Shown here piece by piece: positions 1 through 11,594 of a DNA stretch of 64,000 bases (its first letter is position 1; every line of letters begins with the position of its first letter). The notes under the pieces are model-generated. The model saw only the letters and a list, made by a program, of their open reading frames with translations. It had not been told where the DNA came from and made no database searches. The DNA is from Variovorax paradoxus (lineage in GTDB: Bacteria > Pseudomonadota > Gammaproteobacteria > Burkholderiales > Burkholderiaceae_C): the NCBI RefSeq assembly GCF_902712855.1, contig NZ_LR743507.1, forward strand, positions 792,001 through 856,000, read 5' to 3'. The translations under genes were made by a program, and so were the position numbers.

Positions 1-50
1 CCCCTGCAAGGGGGTTGGCGAAGCGACACGAAGTGCGCGCAGCCTGGGGG
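1..50 (+). repeat. Intergenic repeat copy A (partial)
   Basis: This is the right-hand part of a ~100-bp repeat found four more times in the window. It carries the CCCC-tgcaa-GGGGG element and the conserved block GCGACACGAAGTGCGCG ending in CCTGGGGG. The hairpin-forming left half lies outside the window. It ends 10 bases before the tssF start, so its G-run may also serve as that gene's ribosome-binding region. Confidence 0.75.
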
Positions 51-60
51 CGAGCGACTG

Positions 61-1941
61 ATGGACGCCAGGCTCCTCGACTACTACAACCGCGAGCTCA
101 CCTACATGCACGAGCTCGGCGCCGAGTTCGCGCAGCGCTATCCGAAGATCGCGGGCCGGCTCGGCATGCGCGGCATCGAGGTCAGCGACCCGTACGTGGA
201 GCGCCTGCTCGAAGGCTTCAGCTTCCTCACCGCGCGCATCCAGCTCAAGATGGACGCGGAGTTCCCGCGCTTCTCGCAGCGGCTGCTCGAGGTGGTGTAT
301 CCCAACTTCCTCGCGCCGCTGCCGGCCATGGCCGTGGTGCAGATCGACGGCAACCTCAACGAAGGCTCGCTGAAGGCGGGCTACGAGCTGCCGCGCCACA
401 CCATCCTGCGCGGCCGCATGATCAAGGGCGAGCAGACGGCCTGCGAGTTCTGCACCGGCCATGCCGTCACGCTGTGGCCCATCCGCATCGCCGAGGCCGG
501 CATCGGCCCGGTGCCCGCCGAGATCGCCCACGCGATGCCGGTGGTCGCGCGCCAGGCCCGGAGCGCCATCACCATCAAGCTCGAGGCCGTGGGCGGTGCA
601 CGCTTCGCCGACATGCCGCTCGACCGGCTCGAGTTCTTTCTGTCGGGCGCCGAACTGCATGCGCTGCGCGTGCTCGAGCTCGTGGCCCACCACAGCATCG
701 GCGTGGTGTGCCGCAGCGGCCCGGGCGCCGCGGGCGGCGGGCCGCGCATCGTGCCGCTGGGCGACGACGCCATCAGGCACGAGGGCTTCGAGCCCGACCA
801 GGCGCTGCTGCCGTACGACGCGCGCTCGTTCCAGGGCTACCGCCTGCTGCACGAGTACTTCGCGTTCCCCGACCGCTACCTGTTCTTCAGCGTGAACAAG
901 CTGCGCGCGGCGGTTTCGGCCATGGGCGGCACCACGATGGAGATCGTGATCCTGCTCGACCGCGCCGACGCCGACCTCGAGCGGCTGGTCGACGCCAAGC
1001 ACTTCTCGCTGTTCTGCACGCCGATCATCAACCTCGTTCCGCGCCGCAGCGACCGCATCCCGGTGGGGCCGGGCCAGCACGAGCACCACGCGGTGATCGA
1101 CCGCACGCGGCCGCGCGACTTCGAAATCTTCACCGTCGAGCGCGTCACCGGCCACATGGCCAACGGCTCCGAAGAGCGCGAGTTCCGGCCCTTCCTCGGC
1201 TCCTTCGCGGCTGACGACGGCGACTTCGGTGCCTACTTCTCGCTGCGCCGCGAGCCGCGCCTCGTGTCCGACCGCGCGCGGGCGCAGGGCACACGCACCA
1301 GCTACACCGGCAGCGAGGTCTACGTGTCGCTGGTCGACCAGCATGACGCGCCGTTTCCGCACACGCTGCGCCACATCACGCTCGACGCGCTGTGCACCAA
1401 CCGCGACCTGCCGCTGCTGCTGCCGACCGGCCTCGAGTCGGACTTCACGCTGCGCGTTTCGGCGCCGGTGCGATCGATCCGCATCCTGCGCGGGCCCTCG
1501 CGGCCATACCCGGCGCTCGCCGAAGGGGCGATCACCTGGCGCCTCATCAGCCACCTGGGGCTGAATTACCTGAGCCTCACCGACGTCGATGCCGTGCAGG
1601 GCGCCGCCGCGCTGCGCGAGATGCTCGACCTGTACGGCAACCTCGCCGACCCGTCGGTGCGCCGCCAGATCCAGGGCGTGCGCACGATGGCGCTGGCACC
1701 GGTGTTCCGACGGCTGCCGGAACCCGGGCCGATCGTGTTCGGCCGCGGCGTGGAGATCGCGCTGAAGATCGACGAGGTCGCCTTCTCGGGTGCGAGCCCG
1801 TACCTTTTCGGCGCCGTGCTGGAGCAGTTCTTCAGCCGCCACGTGTCGCTCAACGCATTCACCGAGTTCGCGCTGTCGAGCCTGCAGCGCGGCGAGATCG
1901 CGCGCTGGACGCCGCGCGTGGGACGCCGCCCCGCCGTATGA
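61..1941 (+). CDS. tssF: T6SS baseplate subunit TssF
   Basis: TssF (VasA/ImpG family) builds the wedge of the T6SS baseplate together with TssE, TssG and TssK. At 626 residues it has the usual family length. The N-terminus (MDARLLDYYNRELTYMHELG) and the following segment on running through a first protein of the sheath base are typical of the family. The ATG at 61 follows a G-rich stretch but no strong Shine-Dalgarno. The stop codon overlaps the tssG start as ATGA, so the two wedge subunits are probably translationally coupled. tssE and the sheath genes are expected just upstream, beyond the window edge. Confidence 0.95.
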   Translation: MDARLLDYYNRELTYMHELGAEFAQRYPKIAGRLGMRGIEVSDPYVERLLEGFSFLTARIQLKMDAEFPRFSQRLLEVVYPNFLAPLPAMAVVQIDGNLNEGSLKAGYELPRHTILRGRMIKGEQTACEFCTGHAVTLWPIRIAEAGIGPVPAEIAHAMPVVARQARSAITIKLEAVGGARFADMPLDRLEFFLSGAELHALRVLELVAHHSIGVVCRSGPGAAGGGPRIVPLGDDAIRHEGFEPDQALLPYDARSFQGYRLLHEYFAFPDRYLFFSVNKLRAAVSAMGGTTMEIVILLDRADADLERLVDAKHFSLFCTPIINLVPRRSDRIPVGPGQHEHHAVIDRTRPRDFEIFTVERVTGHMANGSEEREFRPFLGSFAADDGDFGAYFSLRREPRLVSDRARAQGTRTSYTGSEVYVSLVDQHDAPFPHTLRHITLDALCTNRDLPLLLPTGLESDFTLRVSAPVRSIRILRGPSRPYPALAEGAITWRLISHLGLNYLSLTDVDAVQGAAALREMLDLYGNLADPSVRRQIQGVRTMALAPVFRRLPEPGPIVFGRGVEIALKIDEVAFSGASPYLFGAVLEQFFSRHVSLNAFTEFALSSLQRGEIARWTPRVGRRPAV

Positions 1942-3161
1942 GCGAAGCGGGCGTCACCGACGGCACGCAGCACGCCACGCCCGAGGACGAGGGCATGGCT
2001 GCCGGCATGGCGACCGATACGGCCGGCGTGCAGCATGACGTCGTGCCGCACCCGCAGCCCGGCCGGCCGGCACGGGGCGTGCCGCAAGCCGACCCCGTGC
2101 TGTGGGCCCGGTTGGTCGAGCAGCCGTTCGAGCACGACCTGTTCATGCTGCTGCGCCGTCTCGACGCGCAGGGCGGCCACCCGCTGCTGGGCCGCGCACC
2201 GCGCCCCGTGGACGAGCCGCTGCGGGTCGGGCAGGAGCCCTCGATGGCGTTCGCGCCGTCGAACGTGTCGGGCGTGGATGTCGACAGCGACGGCCCGCCG
2301 CGCATTTCGATCTACGGCTTCGGCCTGTTCGGCCCCAACGGCCCGCTGCCGCTGCACCTGACCGAGTACGCGCGCGAACGCAAGCGCCACCATGCCGACA
2401 ACACCATCAGCGCGTTCGCCGACCTGTTCCATCACCGGCTGATACTGCTGTTCTACCGGGCCTGGGCCGATGCCCAGTCGGTCAACAGCCTCGACCGTCC
2501 CGACGGCCACCGCTTCGTCGACTACGTCGCCAGCCTCATGAACATGGGGCAGCCCGGGCTGAAGGAGCGCGACCGCATCGCGGACCATGCCCGCACCTTC
2601 ATGGCGGGCCACCTCGTGCGCCAGACGCGCAACCCCGAAGGGCTGATCCAGATCCTCAGGCTCTACTTCGACGTGCCGGTGCGCATCGAGGAGTTCGTGA
2701 GCGACTGGGTGATGATCGACGAGCGCGAAGTCAGCTGCCTCGGCCTGTTCGGGCGCAACCACCGGCTCGGCGGCGGCGCCACCATCGGCCTGGCGGTGCG
2801 TGATGCGCAGAGCAAGTTCCGCCTCGAGCTCGGGCCGCTCACGCAGGAGCAGTTCCGCGAGCTGCTGCCCGGCAGCAAGCGGCTGCAGCAGGTGGTCGAC
2901 TGGGTGCGCCAGTACGTGGGCATCGAGTTCGCGTGGGAGCTGCGCCTCGTGCTCAAGAAGCAGGACGCGCGCGCCACCCAGCTCGGCGGCAATCAGCGCC
3001 TGGGCTGGGGCAGTTGGCTCGGCACCCGCCTCGCGGACACCGATGCCGGCGACATGGTGTTCCAGCCCGAAGCATTGTTTTCCCGTTCCGCATCGGCGGC
3101 TCCTACCGATGCATCCCTTACCCGCTCTTCCGCAACTTCGCGCGAGACGCCGACGACATGA
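1938..3161 (+). CDS. tssG: T6SS baseplate subunit TssG
   Basis: TssG (VasB/ImpH family) pairs with TssF in the baseplate wedge. The ATG at 1938 overlaps the tssF stop and gives 407 residues, longer than the usual ~330-360. The family-typical part begins near residue 58 (LVEQPFEHDLFMLLRRLDA) and includes GFGLFGPNGPLPLHLTEYAR and a C-terminal LGGNQRLGWGSWLG. The first ~55 residues are a Gly/Pro-rich extension. The last ~27 residues after MVFQPEALF are Ser/Thr/Ala-rich and look non-conserved. Repeat copy B starts 16 bases after the stop, so the tail may be a by-product of repeat insertion; that is inference. Confidence 0.94.
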   Translation: MSEAGVTDGTQHATPEDEGMAAGMATDTAGVQHDVVPHPQPGRPARGVPQADPVLWARLVEQPFEHDLFMLLRRLDAQGGHPLLGRAPRPVDEPLRVGQEPSMAFAPSNVSGVDVDSDGPPRISIYGFGLFGPNGPLPLHLTEYARERKRHHADNTISAFADLFHHRLILLFYRAWADAQSVNSLDRPDGHRFVDYVASLMNMGQPGLKERDRIADHARTFMAGHLVRQTRNPEGLIQILRLYFDVPVRIEEFVSDWVMIDEREVSCLGLFGRNHRLGGGATIGLAVRDAQSKFRLELGPLTQEQFRELLPGSKRLQQVVDWVRQYVGIEFAWELRLVLKKQDARATQLGGNQRLGWGSWLGTRLADTDAGDMVFQPEALFSRSASAAPTDASLTRSSATSRETPTT

Positions 3162-3177
3162 CTACATCACGGTCTTT

Positions 3178-3272
3178 TCGGGAAACACCGTGGAACCGGC
3201 TCTGCCGGGCCACAGGTGTTGCCCCCTGCAAGGGGGTTGGCGTAGCGACACGAAGTGCGCGAAGACTGGGGG
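3178..3272 (+). repeat. Intergenic repeat copy B with hairpin
   Basis: This is a complete repeat copy between tssG and clpV. The left half folds into a hairpin at 3184-3220: outer arms AACACC/GGTGTT, inner arms GTGG/CCAC, and a tip of CCGGC/GCCGG around a 3-base loop. The right half has CCCCC-tgcaa-GGGGG and the block GCGACACGAAGTGCGCGAAG, ending in CTGGGGG. It sits 13 bases upstream of clpV and could influence the balance of expression within the operon. Confidence 0.8.
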
Positions 3273-3285
3273 TTAGCTTTAATCC

Positions 3286-6033
<2,748 letters not shown>

Positions 6034-6053
6034 GCACAGAAAGGGAGTACCAC

Positions 6054-8423
6054 ATGGCCAGAGTCGTCACTGCACATACGCCGCTTGCTCCGGACCAGTT
6101 GCTGTTCCGTTCGATGCACGGCGAGGAAGCGCTGTCGGAGCTCTTCGAGTTCGAGGTGGACCTGCTGAGTCCCAACACCTCCGTCGACATGAAGGCGGTG
6201 CTCGGCAAGCCGCTCACCCTCGAGATCGTGACCATCGACGGAACGCCGCGCTACCTCAACGGGCAGATCACGCGCTTCACGATGATCGGCCGCGAAGAGA
6301 GCTCGTCGCGCTATGTGGTGTACCGGGCCGTCGTGCGCCCCTGGCTCTGGTATCTCACGCGCACCAGCGATTACAAGATCTTCCAGAACAAGTCGGTGGT
6401 CGACATCCTGGACGAAGTGCTCGGCGAGTACGGGTTCGCCTTCGAGAAGAAGCTCAGTGCCACCTACCGCCAGCGCGAATGCTCCGTGCAGTATCAGGAG
6501 ACCGATTTCGCATTCGTGAGCCGCATGATGGAACACGAAGGCATCTACTACTACTTCAGGCACGAGAAGAACCAGCACATACTGGTGCTGGCTGACGACA
6601 TGGGGGCGCACGACACGCTGCCGGGTTATCCGCGCATCGGCTACCTCGCCACCGATCGCGCGGACGAGACGGGCCGCGAAGTAATCGACCAATGGGAGGT
6701 GACCGAGGAGATTCGCCCCGGCACCTTCGTGGTCGACGACTTCAACTTCAAGAATCCCAAGGCCGACCTGCTCAACACGCGCAGCCAGCCGCGTGACAAC
6801 GATCACGGCCGCTACGAGATGTACGAGTGGCTCGGCGGCTACAGCGACGCGGCGGAGGGCGAACACTACGCGCGCATTCGGCTCGAGGAGGCGCAGGCGA
6901 AGGCCGAGATCGACACCGGTCACTCCAACGTGCGCGGCATGGCGACCGGCTACCGCTTCAACATGCAGAACGCGCCGCGCGACGAGGACAACAAGGAATA
7001 CCTGATCGTCTCGGTGGCATACAACCTGCGCGAGGGTGGCTATGCGACGGGCAGCCCCGACGGCCTCTACAGCTTCGATTTCGGCGTGCAGCCCACATCG
7101 TTTCCGTTCCGCGCGCCGCGCGTCACGAGGGTGCCGAGCACGCACGGCCCGCAGACCGCCACGGTCGTCGGCCCCTCGGGGGAAGACATCTGGATCGACA
7201 AGTACGGCCGCGTGAAGGTGCAGTTTCGCTGGGACCGCTACGGCCAGCGCAATGAGGACAGCTCATGCTGGGTGCGCGTGTCCAGTGCATGGGCCGGCTC
7301 GAATTTCGGAGCGGTGAATCACCCGCGTGTGGGGCAGGAGGTCATCGTCGATTTCATCGCCGGTTGCCCCGACCGGCCGATCATCATCGGCCGCGTCTAC
7401 AACGGCGACCAGATGCCGCCGCTCGAGTTGCCGGCCAAGGCAACGGTCAGCGGCTTCATCAGCCGAACCATCAAGGGCGATGGTGAACTGGCCAACCACT
7501 TCGTGATCGACGACGACCCCGGCAGCGAGTCGATCAAGATCCATGCACAGAAGGATTTCAGCCAGAGCGTCGAGAACAACGAAACACACACCGTGGATGG
7601 CACGCGCGACACGGTGATCGAAGGCGCGGACACCTACACGACCAACACCTCGCTCGATGAGACGGTCAACGGGCCGCACACGCTGACGGTCAACAAGGGC
7701 GGACCGCAGAAGATCACTGTCAACGGCGGCGACCAGTTCATCAAGGTGGATGGTGGCAACCAGCAGGTCGATGTCATAGGGAACCAGACCATCCATGTCA
7801 CCGGCAAACGCACGGACACGGTGGACACCGGTGAAGAGCGGACCATCGGCAAGTCGCTCAAGGAACACATTGCGGGCCCGCAGACCACCCGGGTGGTCGG
7901 CCTGTACACCGAAGAAACCGACGGGAAGAAGGTGAAGGTCAACGGCGACGAGGACTATTTCGTCGACGGGGCGCAGAAGGTGCATACGACCACCTCGCTG
8001 GAAGCGAAAACCGATGGCCCCATGAACCTGGAGAGCACCGCGGCAGACATCACGGTCAAGTCTCCTACCAAGATCATCCTGGACGCACCTCATGTGGAGG
8101 ACAAGTCGGCCAAGAAGGTGACCTTCACGGACTGGGGCATCGCCTTCAAGGGCTTCAACATGGGGATCAACGGGATCAACGTGAGCCTCAACGCCACTTC
8201 CCTGTTCGTGAATGGCGCGGTGACCAGCCTTGCCGGCCTGAACCTGGGGTTCAACGCCTACTCGCTCACGGGCGCCATCAACAAGTTCGACATGTATTCC
8301 TCCAGCGGTGCGATCGGCCTCTTCACCACCACCCAGACGGTTTTCACGGCGGACAACAAGGCGACGAAGATCGACTTGTCCCAGATCAAGGTGAACCCCA
8401 GAGGCATCACCGTCTATCTCTGA
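6054..8423 (+). CDS. vgrG: T6SS spike protein VgrG
   Basis: VgrG trimers form the spike on the Hcp tube and carry effectors or PAAR tips. The 789-residue protein has a gp27-like N-terminal half (about 1-370), a gp5-like OB-fold with the hallmark KVQFRWDRYGQRNEDSS near 388, and GRVYNGDQMPP near 446. A Thr/Asp/Asn-rich repeat region (about 500-690) is expected to form the triple-stranded needle. The last ~95 residues are Gly/Asn/Phe-rich and hydrophobic, and may be a docking surface. I chose the ATG at 6054 because GGGAG sits just upstream; an in-frame TTG at 6030 overlaps the clpV stop but lacks such a site. Confidence 0.95.
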   Translation: MARVVTAHTPLAPDQLLFRSMHGEEALSELFEFEVDLLSPNTSVDMKAVLGKPLTLEIVTIDGTPRYLNGQITRFTMIGREESSSRYVVYRAVVRPWLWYLTRTSDYKIFQNKSVVDILDEVLGEYGFAFEKKLSATYRQRECSVQYQETDFAFVSRMMEHEGIYYYFRHEKNQHILVLADDMGAHDTLPGYPRIGYLATDRADETGREVIDQWEVTEEIRPGTFVVDDFNFKNPKADLLNTRSQPRDNDHGRYEMYEWLGGYSDAAEGEHYARIRLEEAQAKAEIDTGHSNVRGMATGYRFNMQNAPRDEDNKEYLIVSVAYNLREGGYATGSPDGLYSFDFGVQPTSFPFRAPRVTRVPSTHGPQTATVVGPSGEDIWIDKYGRVKVQFRWDRYGQRNEDSSCWVRVSSAWAGSNFGAVNHPRVGQEVIVDFIAGCPDRPIIIGRVYNGDQMPPLELPAKATVSGFISRTIKGDGELANHFVIDDDPGSESIKIHAQKDFSQSVENNETHTVDGTRDTVIEGADTYTTNTSLDETVNGPHTLTVNKGGPQKITVNGGDQFIKVDGGNQQVDVIGNQTIHVTGKRTDTVDTGEERTIGKSLKEHIAGPQTTRVVGLYTEETDGKKVKVNGDEDYFVDGAQKVHTTTSLEAKTDGPMNLESTAADITVKSPTKIILDAPHVEDKSAKKVTFTDWGIAFKGFNMGINGINVSLNATSLFVNGAVTSLAGLNLGFNAYSLTGAINKFDMYSSSGAIGLFTTTQTVFTADNKATKIDLSQIKVNPRGITVYL

Positions 8424-8434
8424 GCCCGGGACGC

Positions 8435-8866
8435 GTGCTGGATCTTTTCGCCGTGTGGTTCACCAAGTACTGGCATCTCATCATCCCCATCGCGGTCATC
8501 GCGCTGCTGGCGTTCGTGCTGATCACGCTGGCCAAGCGCCATGTCTCCCGCGTGATGCAAGCGCAGCATTTGGTCAACCGCCAAGTGATGGGGGCCGATC
8601 GTGCCGAGCGCGTGCTTCGTACCGGCCAGCCGGCCGCAGCGACGGTGCTCGATAGCCATGACACGGGCATGCGCGTCGAGCGCATCTTCGTCCTCGTGCG
8701 GCTCAAGTTCCGGGTGCAGCCCGAGGGGGGATTGCCCGCCTACGAGACCGAACTGGTCGCCCCGATCAGCCCGGTGAAGCTCGCCGATTTCGCACCGGGG
8801 CGCTCCGTGAAGCTGCGCTTCGACCCGGTCTCGCGCGAGATCGCCATCGACCAGCCGATGCGCTGA
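8435..8866 (+). CDS. DUF3592-like membrane protein
   Basis: This is a small protein of 143 residues with one clear membrane helix at about 12-33 (HLIIPIAVIALLAFVLITLA) and a soluble C-terminal domain. The domain resembles DUF3592: RTGQPAAATVLDSHDTGMRV followed by a beta-rich stretch ending in VKLRFDPVSREIAID. It starts with GTG 11 bases after vgrG and ends 16 bases before the DUF2169 gene, so it belongs to the vgrG operon. Its role is unknown. A helper in membrane docking or effector handling is possible, but this is only from context. Confidence 0.72.
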   Translation: MLDLFAVWFTKYWHLIIPIAVIALLAFVLITLAKRHVSRVMQAQHLVNRQVMGADRAERVLRTGQPAAATVLDSHDTGMRVERIFVLVRLKFRVQPEGGLPAYETELVAPISPVKLADFAPGRSVKLRFDPVSREIAIDQPMR

Positions 8867-8882
8867 AGCAGGTGCTGCCCCG

Positions 8883-11594
8883 ATGAAGACCATCAAGCCC
8901 TTTCGCCTGAGCATCCTCACGCGGCCGTTCAGGCGGCAGCAGCGAGACATCCTGGGTGTCTCGGTCTTCGCGATGGCCAGCCTGGCGCCCGAGCCCTTGC
9001 TGATGCCAGACCAGGATCTATGGAAGCTGGCGGCCGACGAGATCGGCCCCGGCAATGTGCTGGACCTGGGCGTGCCCAAGATCGAGCCGGAGTGGCTGGT
9101 CAGCGGGTATGCGTACACGGCGCACCAGGAGGACAAGACACTGTGTGCGGCGCAGGCCGTCTTCCATGGCCATGCCAAGTCGTTGCTGGTGAGCGGCGAT
9201 CGCTATTGGCTCGATGGCCGTGCGACGCCCGCGCAGCCCTTCGAGCGCTTGAGGCTGGATTGGGCGCATGCCTACGGCGGTCCGAGCGAGCCCGAAAACC
9301 CCGAAGGCATCGGCAGCTTCGACGAAGTGATCAACGGCGTGCATACGCGCCGGCTTCCCAATGTCGAGCTGCCCGGCGCGCGCCAGGACGTGCCCGGGCG
9401 GCACATCGCGCCCGCTGGTTTCGGCGCCGTGCCACCCGATCGGCCGCAGCGGCTCGCGCTGATGGGGCGCGCCTACGACCAGCAATGGCTGCAGCACGAG
9501 TACCCCGGCTTCGCCGAGGACATGGACTGGCGCTACTTCAATGCCGCACCCGCCGACCAGCGCCTGCCTGGCCAGCGCGAATTGCCACCTGGCGCTGCCT
9601 ACGAGCTGTGGAACATGCATCCCCGGCAGCCGGTGATGCGCGGCCAACTGCCTGATTGGCATGCGCGCTGCTTCGCCAGCTTTCAGAAAGACGGTGGCGC
9701 GCTGTCGGAAATTTCGCTGCGGCTGAGCACGGCCTGGTTCTTCCCGCACGCCGAGCGCGTCATCCTGGTCTGGCACGGTGCATCGCCCATCGCGGAAGAT
9801 GACGCGGCCGACGTCAAGCACATCATGCCCGCGCTCGAGTTGCGCGGGCAGCCGCGGCCGCTCGACCACTACCAACAGGTGCTGCAGCAGCGCATCGACC
9901 CTGCCAAGGCAGTGCTGGTCCTGCGCGACAGCGACCTCGTACCCAAGGCGGTCATGGGGCCATGGGCAGGCGAACAGATGCCCGACCTCGCCTCGCTTCC
10001 GCTGGTGCGCAACCTGCGAGCAGGCCGGCAGCGCGAGCATGAACGCATGCGCGCCCGCCTGCTGGCGCAGGGCCTGGATCCCGAGCAGTATCTGCCACCC
10101 CTGTCCGAGCCGGATTTGCGTCCGCCGGCATCCATGGACGATCTGCCCGACTTCGCCGAGAAGGCCGATCGAGCCCTCGAGCAAATGCGCGCGGCGGCGG
10201 TTGCGCGCAGCACCGAAGACCAGGCGCAGGCCGTCGCACGCGGAATGCCCGCGGCCATCCAACCCGATATCGATATCCCGCCGCTGTCGCAGATGGATCC
10301 GCGCACGCTGTCCGGCGAGATCCAGGCAGGCATCGACAAGGCCATGACCGAGGTGGCGTCGCAGACTGGCAAGCCTGTACAACGCCGATTCGACCCCGAC
10401 CGCCTGCTGCGTGACCTCGCGCGCCTCGAGGAAGACGCGGCGCGCGAGCGCAGGACACAGCCCACACCCGACGAGGCCGCCGACAGTGCGCGGTTGCGCG
10501 AGCAGGCCGGGCACGTCGCGCGCATGGGGCACCTCTACGGCGCACACCTGCTCGAGCCGGCGCCGGCGGCCAGCAGCCTGCGTTCCAGGCGGCTGCGCCG
10601 GCGTCTCGAGGCCGCGGCCAGCGGCGAGCGTCGCTTCGCAGGCATGAACTTCGCCGGCGCCAATCTCTCGGGTCTGGACCTGCGCGGCGCCGACTTCACG
10701 GGTGCCAATCTCGAAGACGTCGACTTCAGCGATGCGCGGCTCGATGGCTGCAACTTCACGCGCGCGGTGCTTGCGCGGGCGCGCCTGGTCCGGGCTTCGC
10801 TCGCCGATGCGCGGCTGGACGAGGCCAACCTGGGTGGCGCGCATTGCGAAGGTGCGAACTTCACGGGCGTGAGCTTCATGCAGACGCGTTGCAGCAAGAC
10901 CATCTTTCGTTCCTGCGTGCTGGCGAAGGCCACGTTCAACCAGTCCGATCTGCTCGAAAGCGAATGGGTGCGTTGCGATGCGCGCGGATCGCACTGGGAG
11001 CAGATGACGATGGTCAAGCTCGCGCTCGAAGACATGGCCTTCGACGACGCCGCGTTCAAGCAGGTGAGCTGGATCGAGTGCAGCCTCAAGGGCACATCCT
11101 TCGTGCGTGCCGCGCTGAACGCCTGTGCTTTCATCACCGTCCATGCGCAGGAGGGGGTCGACTTCACCGAGGCCAGCCTGGTGACCTGCTCCTTCGTCCA
11201 CGGCTGCAGCCTGGTGCAGGCAGTGTTCTGCGCCGCTTCGCTCAGGCAGTGCGGCCTGCGCGGCGCCATCCTGGTCGGTGCCGACCTCGCGAAGGCACAC
11301 CTGGAGGGCTGCGACCTCTCCGAGTGCGACCTGCGGCGCGCGCGGCTGGAGGGGTTGAATGCCGGCGAGAGCCTGTTCATTCGCGCGGACCTGCGCGAAG
11401 CCTCGTTGCGCGGTGCCAACCTCATCGACGCCAATCTCTCCAAGGCCGATCTGCGCTTTGCGAGCCTGCAGGATGCCAATCTGTTTCGCGCCGACGTGTC
11501 GCAGGCCGCGATCGACGGCTCGACCAACTTCATCGGCGCCTACACCCACGGAGCCAAGACCTTGCCCGCAAGAACGACCGAGCCGGCTCGATGA
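8883..11594 (+). CDS. DUF2169 and pentapeptide-repeat T6SS adaptor
   Basis: This 903-residue protein has three parts. The N-terminal ~330 residues match DUF2169 (for example ERLRLDWAHAYGG and DMDWRYFNAAPADQRLPG), a domain regularly found beside VgrG and PAAR genes and thought to act as an adaptor or chaperone. A charged, helical linker covers about 400-560. From about 585 to 895 there are tandem pentapeptide repeats (A(D/N)LXX pattern, as in FAGANLSGLDLRGADFTGAN), which form a right-handed four-sided helix. It is followed with an ATGA overlap by a second pentapeptide gene. A role in loading cargo on the spike is inferred from family context. Confidence 0.85.
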   Translation: MKTIKPFRLSILTRPFRRQQRDILGVSVFAMASLAPEPLLMPDQDLWKLAADEIGPGNVLDLGVPKIEPEWLVSGYAYTAHQEDKTLCAAQAVFHGHAKSLLVSGDRYWLDGRATPAQPFERLRLDWAHAYGGPSEPENPEGIGSFDEVINGVHTRRLPNVELPGARQDVPGRHIAPAGFGAVPPDRPQRLALMGRAYDQQWLQHEYPGFAEDMDWRYFNAAPADQRLPGQRELPPGAAYELWNMHPRQPVMRGQLPDWHARCFASFQKDGGALSEISLRLSTAWFFPHAERVILVWHGASPIAEDDAADVKHIMPALELRGQPRPLDHYQQVLQQRIDPAKAVLVLRDSDLVPKAVMGPWAGEQMPDLASLPLVRNLRAGRQREHERMRARLLAQGLDPEQYLPPLSEPDLRPPASMDDLPDFAEKADRALEQMRAAAVARSTEDQAQAVARGMPAAIQPDIDIPPLSQMDPRTLSGEIQAGIDKAMTEVASQTGKPVQRRFDPDRLLRDLARLEEDAARERRTQPTPDEAADSARLREQAGHVARMGHLYGAHLLEPAPAASSLRSRRLRRRLEAAASGERRFAGMNFAGANLSGLDLRGADFTGANLEDVDFSDARLDGCNFTRAVLARARLVRASLADARLDEANLGGAHCEGANFTGVSFMQTRCSKTIFRSCVLAKATFNQSDLLESEWVRCDARGSHWEQMTMVKLALEDMAFDDAAFKQVSWIECSLKGTSFVRAALNACAFITVHAQEGVDFTEASLVTCSFVHGCSLVQAVFCAASLRQCGLRGAILVGADLAKAHLEGCDLSECDLRRARLEGLNAGESLFIRADLREASLRGANLIDANLSKADLRFASLQDANLFRADVSQAAIDGSTNFIGAYTHGAKTLPARTTEPAR

